Shown here piece after piece: positions 1 to 10,892 of a DNA stretch of 64,000 nucleotides. The stretch's first letter is position 1. Each line of letters begins with the position of its first letter. A model generated the notes under the pieces. That model did no database searches. It saw only the letters and a list, made by a program, of their open reading frames with translations, and was not told the origin of the DNA. The stretch spans positions 1-64,000 of the forward strand of contig VXRG01000004.1 in NCBI GenBank assembly GCA_009838625.1, read 5' to 3'. A program made the position numbers and the translations under genes. The DNA comes from Caldilineaceae bacterium SB0664_bin_27. GTDB lineage: Bacteria; Chloroflexota; Anaerolineae; Caldilineales; Caldilineaceae.

Positions 1-45
1 TCTCCTACTACAAGTCTACCCCCCTTCTGTCTCTCAAAAAATCTG

Positions 46-76
46 GGATGCACCCGCATTTTTGGGGTGCAACCCA
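46..76. repeat. Imperfect inverted repeat GGGATGCACCC...GGGTGCAACCC in intergenic DNA
   Basis: Read directly: gggatgcacccgcatttttggggtgcaaccc; 11-nt arms with one mismatch. Confidence 0.5.
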
Positions 77-390
77 ATGTTGGGGCGAACTTTCGTATAC
101 CTCCGGCAGCGCAAGCGCCGCCTCAAACCTCTGCCGTTCCACTAACCACTGCAGTTCTGTTCGCTGCAATTCTGTCCACTGCTGTTCCGCCCTTCGTCGA
201 CCCTCTGGCTAACTTCTGCAATGCTGGCAAACCGGATTAGATGCCATTGCCATGTGAAATCGGGCGCATCCCGGATTCCCTTTTTTGATCACACAATGAT
301 CACTCAAGAAATGGTGGTTTCAGCCCAGGCAACAATGCCGCCCCATCTGACAGAAAAAATATGGAGTATCGTACATCCCCCCTAAAGTGT

Positions 391-415
391 GGACAAAACA
401 GGACAAAACAGGACA
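391..415. repeat. Short tandem repeat (GGACAAAACA)x2.5
   Basis: ggacaaaacaggacaaaacaggaca read directly, 10-bp period. Confidence 0.8.
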
Positions 416-736
416 TTACCCCCAAGTCATCCACCCTTGAGCCCTTAAACTGAACGGCTCCTTGACCTTTGTCAAATAAGCAATTTGCTCCCGCAAACTG
501 ACTACCCCCGCAAGGCCGCGCACTCTCGCCACCCATATTCTCAGTCAGTCGCCGTAGTCACTGACCCCTGCCCTGCCCAGCCCCATACGGGATGCACCAC
601 AGTCTTGAGTTTGCAGTAATTGGTTTTCACTGTTTGGTGGGAACGGTTATAGAGGGGTTGTTCAAACCGGACAGACCTCTAATTTGGGTCGGGCAGGCAT
701 GGTAAAGTGGGCGCTGGGGGTTGAAGCGAGGCTCGA

Positions 737-1513
737 TCACATGCGCATGGTTTCGGTGTGGCCGTCGACGGCGAGGACCTGGCCGGCGATGCGGGCGCCG
801 CCTGCTGAGCAGAGGAAGAGAACGGTCTCGGCGACGTCATCTGCGTCAATTAGCGTACGCAACGAACTCTTCTGGCGAAATGCATCCCGGATCTCCTCGA
901 CGCTGACGCCGCGCGCGGCGGCCTTGGCGGCATAGACGCCTTCGATGCGCGGTCCCTGGACGGAACCGGGGCAGACGGCGTTGACGCGGATTCCGAAGGG
1001 GCCAAGCTCCATTGCCATGGTCTTGGTGAAGCCGACCAGGGCCCATTTGGAGGCCGCGTACGGTGCCCGTAGTGGGTAACCGTGGAGGCCCGCTGTGGAG
1101 CCGATGTTGATGATGGAGCCGCCGCCGCTTGCTTTGAGAAGGGGGATGGCGAGGCGTGAACAATAGAATGCGCCATTCAGGTTCACGTCGATCGTGCGCT
1201 GCCAGTCCTCGGGCGTGATGCTCTCAGTGTTTGCGGTTGGGCCGGAAATGCCGGCGTTGTTCACCAGCACATCCAGCCCGCCGAGGATCTGGACGACCTC
1301 TTGGAAGGCGGTTTCCATCTGGGCCGGGTCTGCCACGTCGGCGCGGACGCCGCGAAGCCCGTCGGAGGAGCCCTCCAGCCGGTTGAGAGCGGTTTCGTCT
1401 ACGTCACAGAGGCACACGAATGCGCCTGCCTGCAGGAAGCGATCGGCAATGGCCCGTCCGATTCCTGCGGCTGCGGCGGATACGAAGACCCGCTTGCCAG
1501 CAATTCCCTTCAT
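737..1513 (-). CDS. SDR family oxidoreductase
   Basis: Gly-rich N-terminus (AAAAGIGRAIA), NNAGISG, catalytic YAASK, 258 aa. Confidence 0.93.
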   Translation of the reverse strand: MKGIAGKRVFVSAAAAGIGRAIADRFLQAGAFVCLCDVDETALNRLEGSSDGLRGVRADVADPAQMETAFQEVVQILGGLDVLVNNAGISGPTANTESITPEDWQRTIDVNLNGAFYCSRLAIPLLKASGGGSIINIGSTAGLHGYPLRAPYAASKWALVGFTKTMAMELGPFGIRVNAVCPGSVQGPRIEGVYAAKAAARGVSVEEIRDAFRQKSSLRTLIDADDVAETVLFLCSAGGARIAGQVLAVDGHTETMRM

Positions 1514-1580
1514 CTTCAGATTCTCACGACTCTAGCTGCCATGGCCGCAGCTGGGTCAGGGCCGCGCCATTCGCCGGCTG

Positions 1581-2384
1581 TTATCCGTATGCGCCGTGGG
1601 GCAGGAATCCCAGTAGCCGGCGCAGGCGGTCATCGGCGCCGGCGTAGACGTGCTCAGGCATGGTGTAGTTCATGAACGGGTAGTACTTATGGCCGACGAT
1701 GCGGCGGCCGTAAGTTACCTGGGTAATGTAACGAGTGCGCTGGCTGCGGTTAGGGCCGCCGCGGTGCCAGACCTGGTTATTGAAGAGGACCACGCTGCCG
1801 GCGGGTCCCAGGTTGTACTGGATGCGCTCTTCCCACTCGGTTCCGTCGAGTTGTCGGGAGGGGGGACTGGCGCCGAATAGATGTGATCCTGGAATGGTTT
1901 CGGTACCGCCGTGCTCGATTTCGATGACGTCGGTCAGGTAATAGTTGGCTGTGAAGAAGAGCACGGGCAGATGCACGTTGGACGGGGCGGCGCCGTCCTT
2001 AACAATATAGTGGGGCCGATCGTCCTGATGCCAGCCATCGAGTCCGCCGCCGGGAGGGGAGATAAATGAGTTGTTGTGGATGACGTGGCAGTCCGTCCCG
2101 ATAATCGCTTCGGCCAGTGAGACCATCGGCTCCATGTCGAACAGGCGCAGATTGGCTGCACTGGTCTCGAACAAGCGGTGGGCGAGGTGGGCGCGTTGGC
2201 TCTTGTTGTTAAGCCCGTTGGGATTGTCGCGCAGAGCGACGTCCAGATCGGCGCGCATCTGGTCGGTCCAGTCCGGCGGCAGCATATTGCGCAGGAAGAG
2301 ACAGCCTTCGCGATTAAACTGGTCCACCCAAGCGTCAATTTGCTCGTCGCTCACTTTTTTGCCTGCAAGATAGTCGGTAGCCAT
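1581..2384 (-). CDS. Phytanoyl-CoA dioxygenase family protein (Fe(II)/2OG oxygenase)
   Basis: HxD in GWHQDDRPHYIV, distal His/Arg in VWHRGGPNRSQRTRY. Confidence 0.9.
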   Translation of the reverse strand: MATDYLAGKKVSDEQIDAWVDQFNREGCLFLRNMLPPDWTDQMRADLDVALRDNPNGLNNKSQRAHLAHRLFETSAANLRLFDMEPMVSLAEAIIGTDCHVIHNNSFISPPGGGLDGWHQDDRPHYIVKDGAAPSNVHLPVLFFTANYYLTDVIEIEHGGTETIPGSHLFGASPPSRQLDGTEWEERIQYNLGPAGSVVLFNNQVWHRGGPNRSQRTRYITQVTYGRRIVGHKYYPFMNYTMPEHVYAGADDRLRRLLGFLPHGAYG

Positions 2385-2470
2385 GGCTTTGTTCCCTCCT
2401 AGATTTCAATTTTCGGTTCGTGTCTAGCAGTCAGCCTGTTTTCGCAGGCTGGAAAGTACAAGTCAGACGA

Positions 2471-5400
2471 TCAAAATCCTTGCAGACGGCTGAGGTCGGC
2501 GACCGGCGCCGGGAGCCGGGCTATCCGCTGGATCAGGGCCTGGCGGGCCTGGCGCACTTCCTCTTCCTCGGCATTCACCAGCACGGCGTCAAAGTAGCTG
2601 TTGATGGGCGCCGCCAGTTCGGCCAGAACGCGGCCCAGGGATGCGGCGATGTCTGCGGCGCCGTTCAGTTGCGCGGCCGCGCTGTCACAGGCGCTGTGCA
2701 GCTCGTGTTCCACCTGCTCCTGGTAGGCAGCTGGTTGCAGTGGAAGTTTGCGGTCGAGGCCGCGGACGATGCGGGCACAGCGGGCGTAGGCGGTAAGGGT
2801 CTCTTCCCAGTCCGGGGAGGCGGCGGCCGCGGCCAGGTGATGGACGGCGCCGACGGCTGCAAAGGGGTCATCGCCGCGGGCGGCAAGTACGGCGTCGACG
2901 ACATCGGGCGGATGGCCGCTGTCGCGCAGTTTCCTTTCCAGGCGGCGAATGACGAAGTCGCGTGCGTTTCCGACAGCATCGTCAGAAAGAAGATCTCCAT
3001 ATTGTGAGGCAGCCTCCCCGAGGGCGGCGGTCAGGTCGAACGAGTGCTTGCCGACGGTAAGGGCGTTCACAATGCCCAGTGCGGCGCGGCGCAGGCCAAA
3101 AGGATCGGCGCTGCCGCTGGGTGTGACGCCGACGCCGAAGAGGCCTACCAGGCTGTCCAATTTGTCGGCGAGGCTTAGGGCAAGGCCTGCTTTGCTCATG
3201 GGGATGCTATCGCCGTCGTAGCGGGGCAGGTAGTGTTCGCGAATGGCCTGGGCGACAGCGGGTCGTTCGCCGCTTTCTAGGGCATAGATCTCGCCCATAA
3301 TCCCTTGAAGGCTGGTCATCTCGACAACCATAGAGGTCACCAGATCGGTCTTGCAGAGAGCTGCTGCCAGGCGGGAAGTCTCAACATCTTCGTTGCCAGC
3401 GCCGAGCAAGTGGGCGATGAGGGGGGCCAGGGACTGCAGGCGGCCTGCTTTCTCGAGCATTGACCCGAGTTTAGCGTGGAAAGTGAGTGTTTCCAGTCGC
3501 CGGGTATAGGTGTCGAGGGGCTTGGCCGTATCCTGGTTATAGAAGAACTCGGCATCAGCGTAGCGAGCCCGGATGACGCCCTCGTTGCCCTGGCGCACCA
3601 CATCGGGGTGTTCCAGAGCGTCGGCGTTGGCTATTGTCACGAAGCGGGGCGCCAGAGAGGGCGCGCAGTCCGGGTCGTTGGCTTTGGCAAGGACCGGGAA
3701 GTAGCGCTGGTGCTTCTTCATCACGGCAGTAAGAATCGGTGGCGGCAGGTCCAGGTAGCGGGTCTCGAAGGAACCCAGGACGGCCTGAGGCGCCTCCACA
3801 AGGTCGCTGACCTCGTCCAGAAGTTCCTCGTCCGCCTCCCAATCGTAGACGCCGGGAGGCAACGTGGAGGCTTCTGGCGTTTCGAGGTCGCGGGCGCGCG
3901 CGGCGGCCTTCTGCACGGCGGCGGCGATGAGGCGGCGGCGGTCTTGGCGGTCAAGCTGGATGCCCTGGTCGGCCGCGGCGGCGAAGTAGGTGTCGGCATC
4001 GGCGATGGTGAAGGTGGTGAATTCGCCGGCAGGCAGGCGGGCCTGGGCGTCGCGGAAGCGGGGACCGCGGCTTTCGCGCCCGCTGCTGACATTGGCCCAG
4101 GACATGGGGATGACCTCTGACCCGTGAAGCGCGACGATCCAGCGAAGAGGGCGGGGATAGCTCTTGTTGCTGCGATTCCAGCGCATTGTCCTGCCCCACT
4201 GCATGCCGTCGAGTAGGTCTTCGATGAGTTGCGGCAGGACGGCGGCGGCGGGTTCGCCTTTCAGTTGGGTCACGGCGTAGACATAGTTGTCACGCACGAC
4301 GAGTTCTGAGGGTTCGACACCCTGGCCGCGGGCGAAACCTGCGGCGGCCCTTGTGGGCTGGCCGTCGGCGTCGAAGGCGCGGTCCGCGGGCGGTCCGCGG
4401 CGTTCCAGGGTCTCGTCCTGCTGGCGCGGGCTGAGCCCCCGGATGTGCGCCACGAGACGGCGAGCGGTACCGGAGACGGTTAGGTCTTTGTAGGTCAGGC
4501 GGGCCTGCTCCAGGAGTTCGCGCAGCCGCAGTTCCAATTGGTGGATGCCCACAGGAACATCGCCTGCTGGCAGCTCTTCGCTTCCCAGCTCGATGAGCAG
4601 CGACCGGGGCCCGTCTACCTGGGCGGGTGAGGCCTCCGCTTTTTCGCTGACCGTCCCATCACCTTCATTGCTCCCCCCGCCGTTCTCCAGCCAGGGATAT
4701 TCCTCGCGCTGGCGTTGTTCGACATAGAGCTCGGAGATTCGTCGGGCCTGGCTGCGCATGGCGGCGAAAAATTTGGCTCGTTCGGTGACGCCGATGGCGC
4801 CGCGTGTGTCGAGAATGTTGAAGGCCTGGCTCTGGCGGAGTACGTAGTCGTGGGCGGGGGCGACGAGGCCGCGCTCGATGCAGGCATCGGCCTCGGCGTG
4901 ATAAAGATCGCACAGGGTACGCTGGCGTCCGACGTCGGCCAGCTCGAAATTGTAGATACAGTGTTCGATCTCCTGCTGGCGGTAGATTTCGCCGTAGGTG
5001 TGGACGCCGTCGAAGTCGATCGACCAGACCTCGGTCCGCTGCTGGAGATACATAACGATGCGCTCCAGCCCGTAGGTGATCTCGACGCTGACGGGGTCGA
5101 GGCTGACACCGCCAGCCTGCTGGAAGTAGGTGAACTGGGTAATCTCCTGGCCATCGAGCCAGACTTCCCAACCGAGACCCCAGGCCCCGAGTGCAGGGGA
5201 CTCCCAGTTGTCTTCGACGAATCGGATGTCGTGGCGGTCACGCTGCAGGCCGATGGCTTCCAGGCTGCTCAGATAGAGCTCCTGTGGGTTACCGGGGTCC
5301 GGTTTGAGGATCACCTGGTACTGGGTGTGCATCTGCATGCGGTTGGGGTTTTCGGCGTAGCGGCCGTCGTCGGCGCGGAATGAGGGCTCGACATAGGCGA

Positions 5401-5560
5401 CGTTCCAGGGTTCAGGGCCGAGCACGCGCAGGACGGTGGCCGGATTCATGGTACCGGCGCCCAGTTTTTCGCTGTGGGGCTGCCAGATCTGGCAGCCGTG
5501 CGCGGCCCAGTATTCGTGCAGACGGCGGATCGTTTCCTGCATTGAGGGGGTATCAGGCAT
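2471..5560 (-). CDS. glyQS: Glycyl-tRNA synthetase, alpha and beta subunits fused in one 1029-aa chain
   Basis: N-terminal GlyQ-like ([44 protein letters not shown]), linker near aa 300-330, then GlyS-like ([15 protein letters not shown]...). Confidence 0.95.
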   Translation of the reverse strand: MPDTPSMQETIRRLHEYWAAHGCQIWQPHSEKLGAGTMNPATVLRVLGPEPWNVAYVEPSFRADDGRYAENPNRMQMHTQYQVILKPDPGNPQELYLSSLEAIGLQRDRHDIRFVEDNWESPALGAWGLGWEVWLDGQEITQFTYFQQAGGVSLDPVSVEITYGLERIVMYLQQRTEVWSIDFDGVHTYGEIYRQQEIEHCIYNFELADVGRQRTLCDLYHAEADACIERGLVAPAHDYVLRQSQAFNILDTRGAIGVTERAKFFAAMRSQARRISELYVEQRQREEYPWLENGGGSNEGDGTVSEKAEASPAQVDGPRSLLIELGSEELPAGDVPVGIHQLELRLRELLEQARLTYKDLTVSGTARRLVAHIRGLSPRQQDETLERRGPPADRAFDADGQPTRAAAGFARGQGVEPSELVVRDNYVYAVTQLKGEPAAAVLPQLIEDLLDGMQWGRTMRWNRSNKSYPRPLRWIVALHGSEVIPMSWANVSSGRESRGPRFRDAQARLPAGEFTTFTIADADTYFAAAADQGIQLDRQDRRRLIAAAVQKAAARARDLETPEASTLPPGVYDWEADEELLDEVSDLVEAPQAVLGSFETRYLDLPPPILTAVMKKHQRYFPVLAKANDPDCAPSLAPRFVTIANADALEHPDVVRQGNEGVIRARYADAEFFYNQDTAKPLDTYTRRLETLTFHAKLGSMLEKAGRLQSLAPLIAHLLGAGNEDVETSRLAAALCKTDLVTSMVVEMTSLQGIMGEIYALESGERPAVAQAIREHYLPRYDGDSIPMSKAGLALSLADKLDSLVGLFGVGVTPSGSADPFGLRRAALGIVNALTVGKHSFDLTAALGEAASQYGDLLSDDAVGNARDFVIRRLERKLRDSGHPPDVVDAVLAARGDDPFAAVGAVHHLAAAAASPDWEETLTAYARCARIVRGLDRKLPLQPAAYQEQVEHELHSACDSAAAQLNGAADIAASLGRVLAELAAPINSYFDAVLVNAEEEEVRQARQALIQRIARLPAPVADLSRLQGF

Positions 5561-5622
5561 TGCTCAACTCGATGGTGGCGGCATGAATGTGGTGGTTCGG
5601 GATTTTTGAATGACTGTTCATG

Positions 5623-6786
5623 TCAACTGGCATTCACGACAAAGCCGCTTTCATTCACGGCTTGCTTGAAGAGGCTTTCATCCAGTTTAAGGCCGAAACC
5701 GGGCGCGTCCGGCAGCCAGACATAACCATCTTTCACTGAGTAGGCGGATGTGTCCAGGCCGGGCGTCGTGAGCTCATCCCATTCGACGAAAGCAAACTGT
5801 TCGACGGCGGATGCTAGATGGCCGGAGACGAAATTGCCCAGATGGCGTCCATAGTGATGGGGCGCGGTGCGAACGTTCCAGGCGTCCAGTTTGGGCGCAG
5901 TTTGCAGCCACTTTGTCATGCCGTAGCTGAATATGTCGTATTGCACAACGTCGACGATCCCTCTGCGGGCGTAGTCCAGCAGATGAGGCGAGGCGGCTCC
6001 TTCGCCGTCGGCGATGAGGATGGACAGACCCTCTTGTGAGACCCAGGCGTGCAGATCCTCGTAAAGCTCGTCATCCTCGTGGAAGGCTTCCTCGATCCAG
6101 AAAATGTTGCAGTCGGCAGTTTCGCTCAGGATGTGCTTGGCGATATTTAGTGTATAGCCGTTGTTGGCATCGATGAGGATAGCGGAGTCGGGGCCGACAG
6201 CGGCGCGCACGGCCCGAACGACGGCTATGTCGCGGCGGTTGCCTTCCTCAAGAGGCATGTGGCGGGCGCCGCGGCCTACTTTGATTTTGAAGGCGCGGTG
6301 TCCGTTCTCGTATCCGAAGCGGGCTTCCGAGGCGATCAGGGCCGCGCCCTCGTCGTCGGTGGAAAGGTGCAGGTCGTCGATCAACAAGGTGGTGTCGTAG
6401 CAAGGCACGCGCAGGGGCTCTGTAACTTTCCTGCCGGCGCGATCTGCCAGGATCTGGTAGACAGGGCGACCTGTGCGCTGACCGAGCAGGTCCCAGAGTG
6501 GGCTCTCAATGGCGAAAGCGCTTGGGTCGACACCTTTTTCGACAGTTATCAGGTCGTTCAGGGACGAGCCGAGAAACAGTTCGGCCTGCTGGCTGGTCAG
6601 ATTGCTGAGACCGAAACCGGCAGATCCGTCGGCGGTTGAAATGCGCGCAAGGGGAATGGACGCTTCCCACCCGTGGTCGTCCCTTTTGCGCGCGTTGTAA
6701 CCGGCAAGGCGGGGTCGGCGGCCCGTCAGGGTACCCCATTCGATTGAAGCAATTCGCGTGCCCCGCATTTGCGAAACTCCTGCCAC
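5623..6786 (-). CDS. Enolase-superfamily (mandelate racemase/muconate lactonizing-like) protein, copy A
   Basis: AFKIKVG (KxK), LIDANNGY, WIEEAFHED, IADGEG, APHHYGRHLGN. Confidence 0.9.
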   Translation of the reverse strand: MAGVSQMRGTRIASIEWGTLTGRRPRLAGYNARKRDDHGWEASIPLARISTADGSAGFGLSNLTSQQAELFLGSSLNDLITVEKGVDPSAFAIESPLWDLLGQRTGRPVYQILADRAGRKVTEPLRVPCYDTTLLIDDLHLSTDDEGAALIASEARFGYENGHRAFKIKVGRGARHMPLEEGNRRDIAVVRAVRAAVGPDSAILIDANNGYTLNIAKHILSETADCNIFWIEEAFHEDDELYEDLHAWVSQEGLSILIADGEGAASPHLLDYARRGIVDVVQYDIFSYGMTKWLQTAPKLDAWNVRTAPHHYGRHLGNFVSGHLASAVEQFAFVEWDELTTPGLDTSAYSVKDGYVWLPDAPGFGLKLDESLFKQAVNESGFVVNAS

Positions 6787-6899
6787 TTTCGGTCAGTTAT
6801 CGGGAATTGTAGAAAAGATTGTGCACCAGCGCCAATATGTTGCTCTGCCTGTGTTGAAAAAACAACTGAATCAGTGTGAAATGGTCGGAGCCGGCGCCG

Positions 6900-8042
6900 T
6901 CAATGTTGAACGGCAAAGCCGTTGGAGGCGACAGCTTGCTGGAAGAGTTCCTCATCCAGTTGCAGCGCAAAACCGGGCCCGTCGGGCATGCGCACGTGTC
7001 CTTCTTCCACCTGGTAGGCGGAGCCGTCGAGCCCGGGCGTGGAGCACTCGTCCCATTCGATGAAGAGAAAGCCGTCGACGGCGGCGGCGAGATGGCCGGA
7101 GACATAGTTGCCTATGTGGCGCCCGTAGTGATGGGGCGCGGTCTTTACATTCCACTCGTCCAGGCGGGCGCCGGTCTCGAGCCAACTGGTCATGCCGTGA
7201 CTGAAGATATCGTACTGGATGATGTCGACGAAGCCGTCGCGGGCGTAGTCGAGGAGCATGGGGGAGGCGAGGCCCTCGCCGTCGGCTATGTTTGTTGACA
7301 GACCCTCCCTCTCGATCCAGTCATGCAGGTCTTCATAGAGTGCCCCGTCTTCATGAAAAGCTTCTTCGAGCCAGAAGACGTTACAGTCGGCGGTTTCGGC
7401 CAGGATCTGCTTGGAGATGTTCAGATTGTAGCCGTTATTGGCGTCGATGAGGATGGCGGCGTCAGGGCCGACTTCAGCGCGCACGGCCCGGATCACGGCC
7501 ACATCGCGGCGATTGCCTTCGAGAAGGGGCATGTGGCGGGCGCCGCGGCCTACCTTGATTTTGAAGGAGCGGTGGCCGTGCTCATAGCCGAAGCGGGCTT
7601 CGGAGGCGATGAGAGCTGCGCCTTCTTCGTCGGTTGAGAGGTGCAGGTCGTCAATATAGAGGGAGGTGTCGTAGCAGCGAACCAGCGGGGGCTCAGCAAC
7701 GGTCCTGCCGGCCGCCTCAGCCAGGAGTTGGTAGACGGGGCGGCCCGTGCGCTGGCCCTGCAGGTCCCACAACGGGAACTCCAGGGAAGCGGCTTGCGGC
7801 GCTACTCCATTCGCGGGGTCGATGAGGTCCTCAACGCGTTCGCCGAGATAGGCGTGTGCTTCCTGCTGGGACAAGGGCCGGCAGGCGCCGAATCCCGTTG
7901 TTCCGTCGGACGTGGCAATCCGGGCCAGGGGCACCTGGACTTCATTGCCGTGAACGGGCCCGCGAGAGTTGCAGCCGGCCTGTCGCGGGCGCTGGCCCAC
8001 GAGCGTGCCCCATTCGATGGCGGAAATCGTGGCACTGTTCAT
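6900..8042 (-). CDS. Enolase-superfamily (mandelate racemase-like) protein, copy B
   Basis: Same motifs as the neighbouring copy; long identical stretches (FKIKVGRGARHMPL, ILIDANNGY). Confidence 0.9.
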   Translation of the reverse strand: MNSATISAIEWGTLVGQRPRQAGCNSRGPVHGNEVQVPLARIATSDGTTGFGACRPLSQQEAHAYLGERVEDLIDPANGVAPQAASLEFPLWDLQGQRTGRPVYQLLAEAAGRTVAEPPLVRCYDTSLYIDDLHLSTDEEGAALIASEARFGYEHGHRSFKIKVGRGARHMPLLEGNRRDVAVIRAVRAEVGPDAAILIDANNGYNLNISKQILAETADCNVFWLEEAFHEDGALYEDLHDWIEREGLSTNIADGEGLASPMLLDYARDGFVDIIQYDIFSHGMTSWLETGARLDEWNVKTAPHHYGRHIGNYVSGHLAAAVDGFLFIEWDECSTPGLDGSAYQVEEGHVRMPDGPGFALQLDEELFQQAVASNGFAVQH

Positions 8043-8109
8043 CTAGAGTATTCCTCCTTCTTTCAGAATTTGGGCTCCCCACTTCAGGGCGGAGGGCAAG
8101 GGCAGCGCT

Positions 8110-9168
8110 TCAGCTTTCCCCGTAGCGTACACCGGTTGGGACGACGTCGGTCTCCTCACCGCGACGGATGGCTTCGGCGGTCTCGACGACATTGACAAGG
8201 TCGTGCTTGGGTTGGAAGCCGAGACGGGTCTGAATTTTGGTCAGATCCAGAGTGAAGTAGTTCGCCTCAGGCAGACGGGCGTCGGCATAACTGAGGCCGT
8301 AGCGTTCGGCCAGCCAGGGGACGGCTTCTCCCCAGTCAATGATAGCGGCGCCTCCTAACGTAAACTCTTCGCCGACGGCCTCCTCTTTTTCGATGCCCAA
8401 AATAAGGCCGCGGGCGATGTCGCGCACATCGCAGAAGTGCTGTTTATGGGGGACGCCATTGGGGTTGCGGCTGAGAAGGAGTTGATCTTCGCCGGTCCAC
8501 TGGGCCCTGAGGTCGTCGAGCAACGCCTGCTGTTCGGGATCGCTGCCGTTCATGGATTTGTAGCGGTCGTATGCGGCACTGAAGGCAAGGCGCATCGGGA
8601 TGCCGGCCTCGTTGAAGAATTCGCTCGGTTCGAGTACGGTGGCGAAACGAAATGAGGTCGAGGGCACCTGGTACTGGTAGTAGTAGGCCATGGCAAGCTC
8701 TTCGCCGATCCATTTCGTGAGGAAGTAGGGCATTTGGTGGTACTGGGCCACCATGTCCTCGGTGATAGGCTCTTCGAAGTATCGGCCGTAGTCCTCCAGC
8801 TTCCAGTAGACGGCCTCGGTACAGGCGTAGATGAAGCGGTGGAGGTTAGGGCAATCAGTGCGAACGCTTTCGAGGAGATTGAGCGTCCCCATGGCGTTGA
8901 TGTCCAGGTACTGGCGGTTGTCGAAGGGACCGCCGAAGGCTGCTGCGATGTGGTAGATTACATCCACCCCTTTTACGGCGTTGCGGACGTCCTCCAGGTT
9001 GCGCAGGTCCCCTGTCACGGTTTCCACTTTGGCAAAGGCATCCAGTTTATGTGCGCGGCTGGCGTCGCCAGGATAGACGAGCGAACGGACGTCGTGCCCT
9101 TTGTCCAGGAGACGAGTGACAAGATTGGCGCCGATGCGGCCCGTGCCGCCGGTTACCAGGATTTTCAT
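8110..9168 (-). CDS. NAD-dependent epimerase/dehydratase (extended SDR), copy A
   Basis: GGTGRIGANL Rossmann motif, YFLTK (YxxxK), 352 aa. Confidence 0.92.
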   Translation of the reverse strand: MKILVTGGTGRIGANLVTRLLDKGHDVRSLVYPGDASRAHKLDAFAKVETVTGDLRNLEDVRNAVKGVDVIYHIAAAFGGPFDNRQYLDINAMGTLNLLESVRTDCPNLHRFIYACTEAVYWKLEDYGRYFEEPITEDMVAQYHQMPYFLTKWIGEELAMAYYYQYQVPSTSFRFATVLEPSEFFNEAGIPMRLAFSAAYDRYKSMNGSDPEQQALLDDLRAQWTGEDQLLLSRNPNGVPHKQHFCDVRDIARGLILGIEKEEAVGEEFTLGGAAIIDWGEAVPWLAERYGLSYADARLPEANYFTLDLTKIQTRLGFQPKHDLVNVVETAEAIRRGEETDVVPTGVRYGES

Positions 9169-9384
9169 TGCGGGACCTTTCGGATTCTCGAATTCAAGGT
9201 TCTTGGTTTCTCAGAAACTCTTGAGAAAAAAAGCTGTCCGCTGAACATTGGATAAGCTCTTGTAAACGACAGTTGACTAAGTAGCCAGTTGCCTATTATC
9301 CGGCACCTGTTTCCCCCTGCCAAACCGGCCGGTCGACTTCGCTGTGTGGATACACGCCTTCTCGAAGAGGCGGCTGGCCAAGCT

Positions 9385-10443
9385 TCAGACCTGTCCGTAG
9401 CGGATGCCGGTGGGCACCACGTCCGTTTCTTCACCGCGGCGAATGGCTTCTGCGGTCTCGATTACACTATGCAGATCGTACAGTGGTTCGAAGCCGAGCC
9501 GTGTCCTGATTTTGGTCAGGTCAAGGGTGTAATGGACAGGCGTCGGCAGGCGCGCGTCGGTGTAGCTGACGCCGAAACGTTCGGCCAGACGGGGAACAGC
9601 CTGTCCCCAATCGATGATCACATCGCCAGCCAGGTTAAACTCTTCGCCGACGGCTTCCTCCCTCTCGATGGCTAACACCAGGCCGCGGGCGATGTCGCGC
9701 ACATCGCTGAAGTGCTCTTTGTAGGGGACTCCGTTGGGGTTTCGGCTGAGAAGGAGTTGGTCGTTGCCGGTCCACTGGGCGTTGAGATGGTCGAGCATGA
9801 CCTGCGTGTCCGGGTCATTACATTGCATGGACTTGTGCTGCTCGTATGCGGAGCTGAAGGCCAGGAGTTTGGGCAGGCCGGCTTCATTGAAGAACTCGCT
9901 TGGCTCGATTATCGTGGAGAAGCGAAAGGAGGCGGCAGGCAGGCCGTACTGGTAATGGTAGGCCATGGTCAACTCTTCGCCGACCCATTTTGTCAGAAAA
10001 TAGGGCATCTGGTGGTAGCTGGAGTGCATGTCCTCGTGAATCGGCTCCTCGAAGTAGCGGCCATTTTCCTCGAGGCGCAGATAGACGGCGACGGTACTGG
10101 CATAGACGAAACGGTGGAGATTGGGGCAGTGGGCGCGCACGCTTTCAAGCAGGTTGAGCGTGCCCATGGCGTTGATTTCCAGGTACTGGTGATTGTCGAA
10201 AGGGGCCATGAAGGCCGCGGCCAGGTGGTAGATGGCGTCGACGCCTTGGACCGCACGGCTAACATCTTCCAGGTTCCGCAGATCGCCGGTGGCCGTTTCG
10301 ACGCGGGGAAAGGCGTCCAGCTTGTGGGCGCGGCTGGCGTCGCCGGGATAGGTGAAGGCTCTGATCTCATGGCCTGCTTCCAGCAGGCGTGTGACCAGAT
10401 TGGCGCCAACCCGGCCTGTGGCGCCGGTTACCAGGATCTTCAC
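9385..10443 (-). CDS. NAD-dependent epimerase/dehydratase (extended SDR), copy B
   Basis: GATGRVGANL, YFLTK; same length (352 aa) as copy A and highly similar throughout. Confidence 0.92.
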   Translation of the reverse strand: MKILVTGATGRVGANLVTRLLEAGHEIRAFTYPGDASRAHKLDAFPRVETATGDLRNLEDVSRAVQGVDAIYHLAAAFMAPFDNHQYLEINAMGTLNLLESVRAHCPNLHRFVYASTVAVYLRLEENGRYFEEPIHEDMHSSYHQMPYFLTKWVGEELTMAYHYQYGLPAASFRFSTIIEPSEFFNEAGLPKLLAFSSAYEQHKSMQCNDPDTQVMLDHLNAQWTGNDQLLLSRNPNGVPYKEHFSDVRDIARGLVLAIEREEAVGEEFNLAGDVIIDWGQAVPRLAERFGVSYTDARLPTPVHYTLDLTKIRTRLGFEPLYDLHSVIETAEAIRRGEETDVVPTGIRYGQV

Positions 10444-10892
10444 TGTTGGCCCTTTCTGTGAGCGGTTTATGACGACATGGAAATGAATTTCAGTGTATCA
10501 GAGCGGTAAGGGCGTGTCTAGGAAAGGCAGTCGCCGTGTGCAACCCGGAATTGGGGTGGGAACACAAGTGAGGAGAGAGTGGAGAGGAGTGAGAGCTGCT
10601 GATTCCTCTGCAGAAGATCGGATCGTGTGCTGGGTGTGGTCAAGTCGCAGACTGATGTACTCTAAAGTTCGCCCCCATAATGGGATCCACTTTTGCGGCC
10701 AGAGGTCAACGCGTGTCATCGCGGATGCTGGATGGTATGGGAGAACGGGAGTAAGTGAGGGTTGCGCCTGATGTCGGATTGGGTGATTCGAGTTGCTGAA
10801 GTTTGTGGTGGGCTGGAAATGGACGTATAACGAAGGCTGAACTGTAGATTTGCGTCCGACTCGGACGATCACGCCACGAAAGGGAACTGGAA

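Noticed and set aside
684-935. Plus-strand ORFs overlapping the SDR gene
   Set aside because: Antisense shadow ORFs of a convincing SDR gene in GC-rich DNA; no recognisable motifs
10498-10872. 124-aa ORF in the gap upstream of the enolase-superfamily gene
   Set aside because: Low-complexity translation with no family resemblance; likely chance ORF
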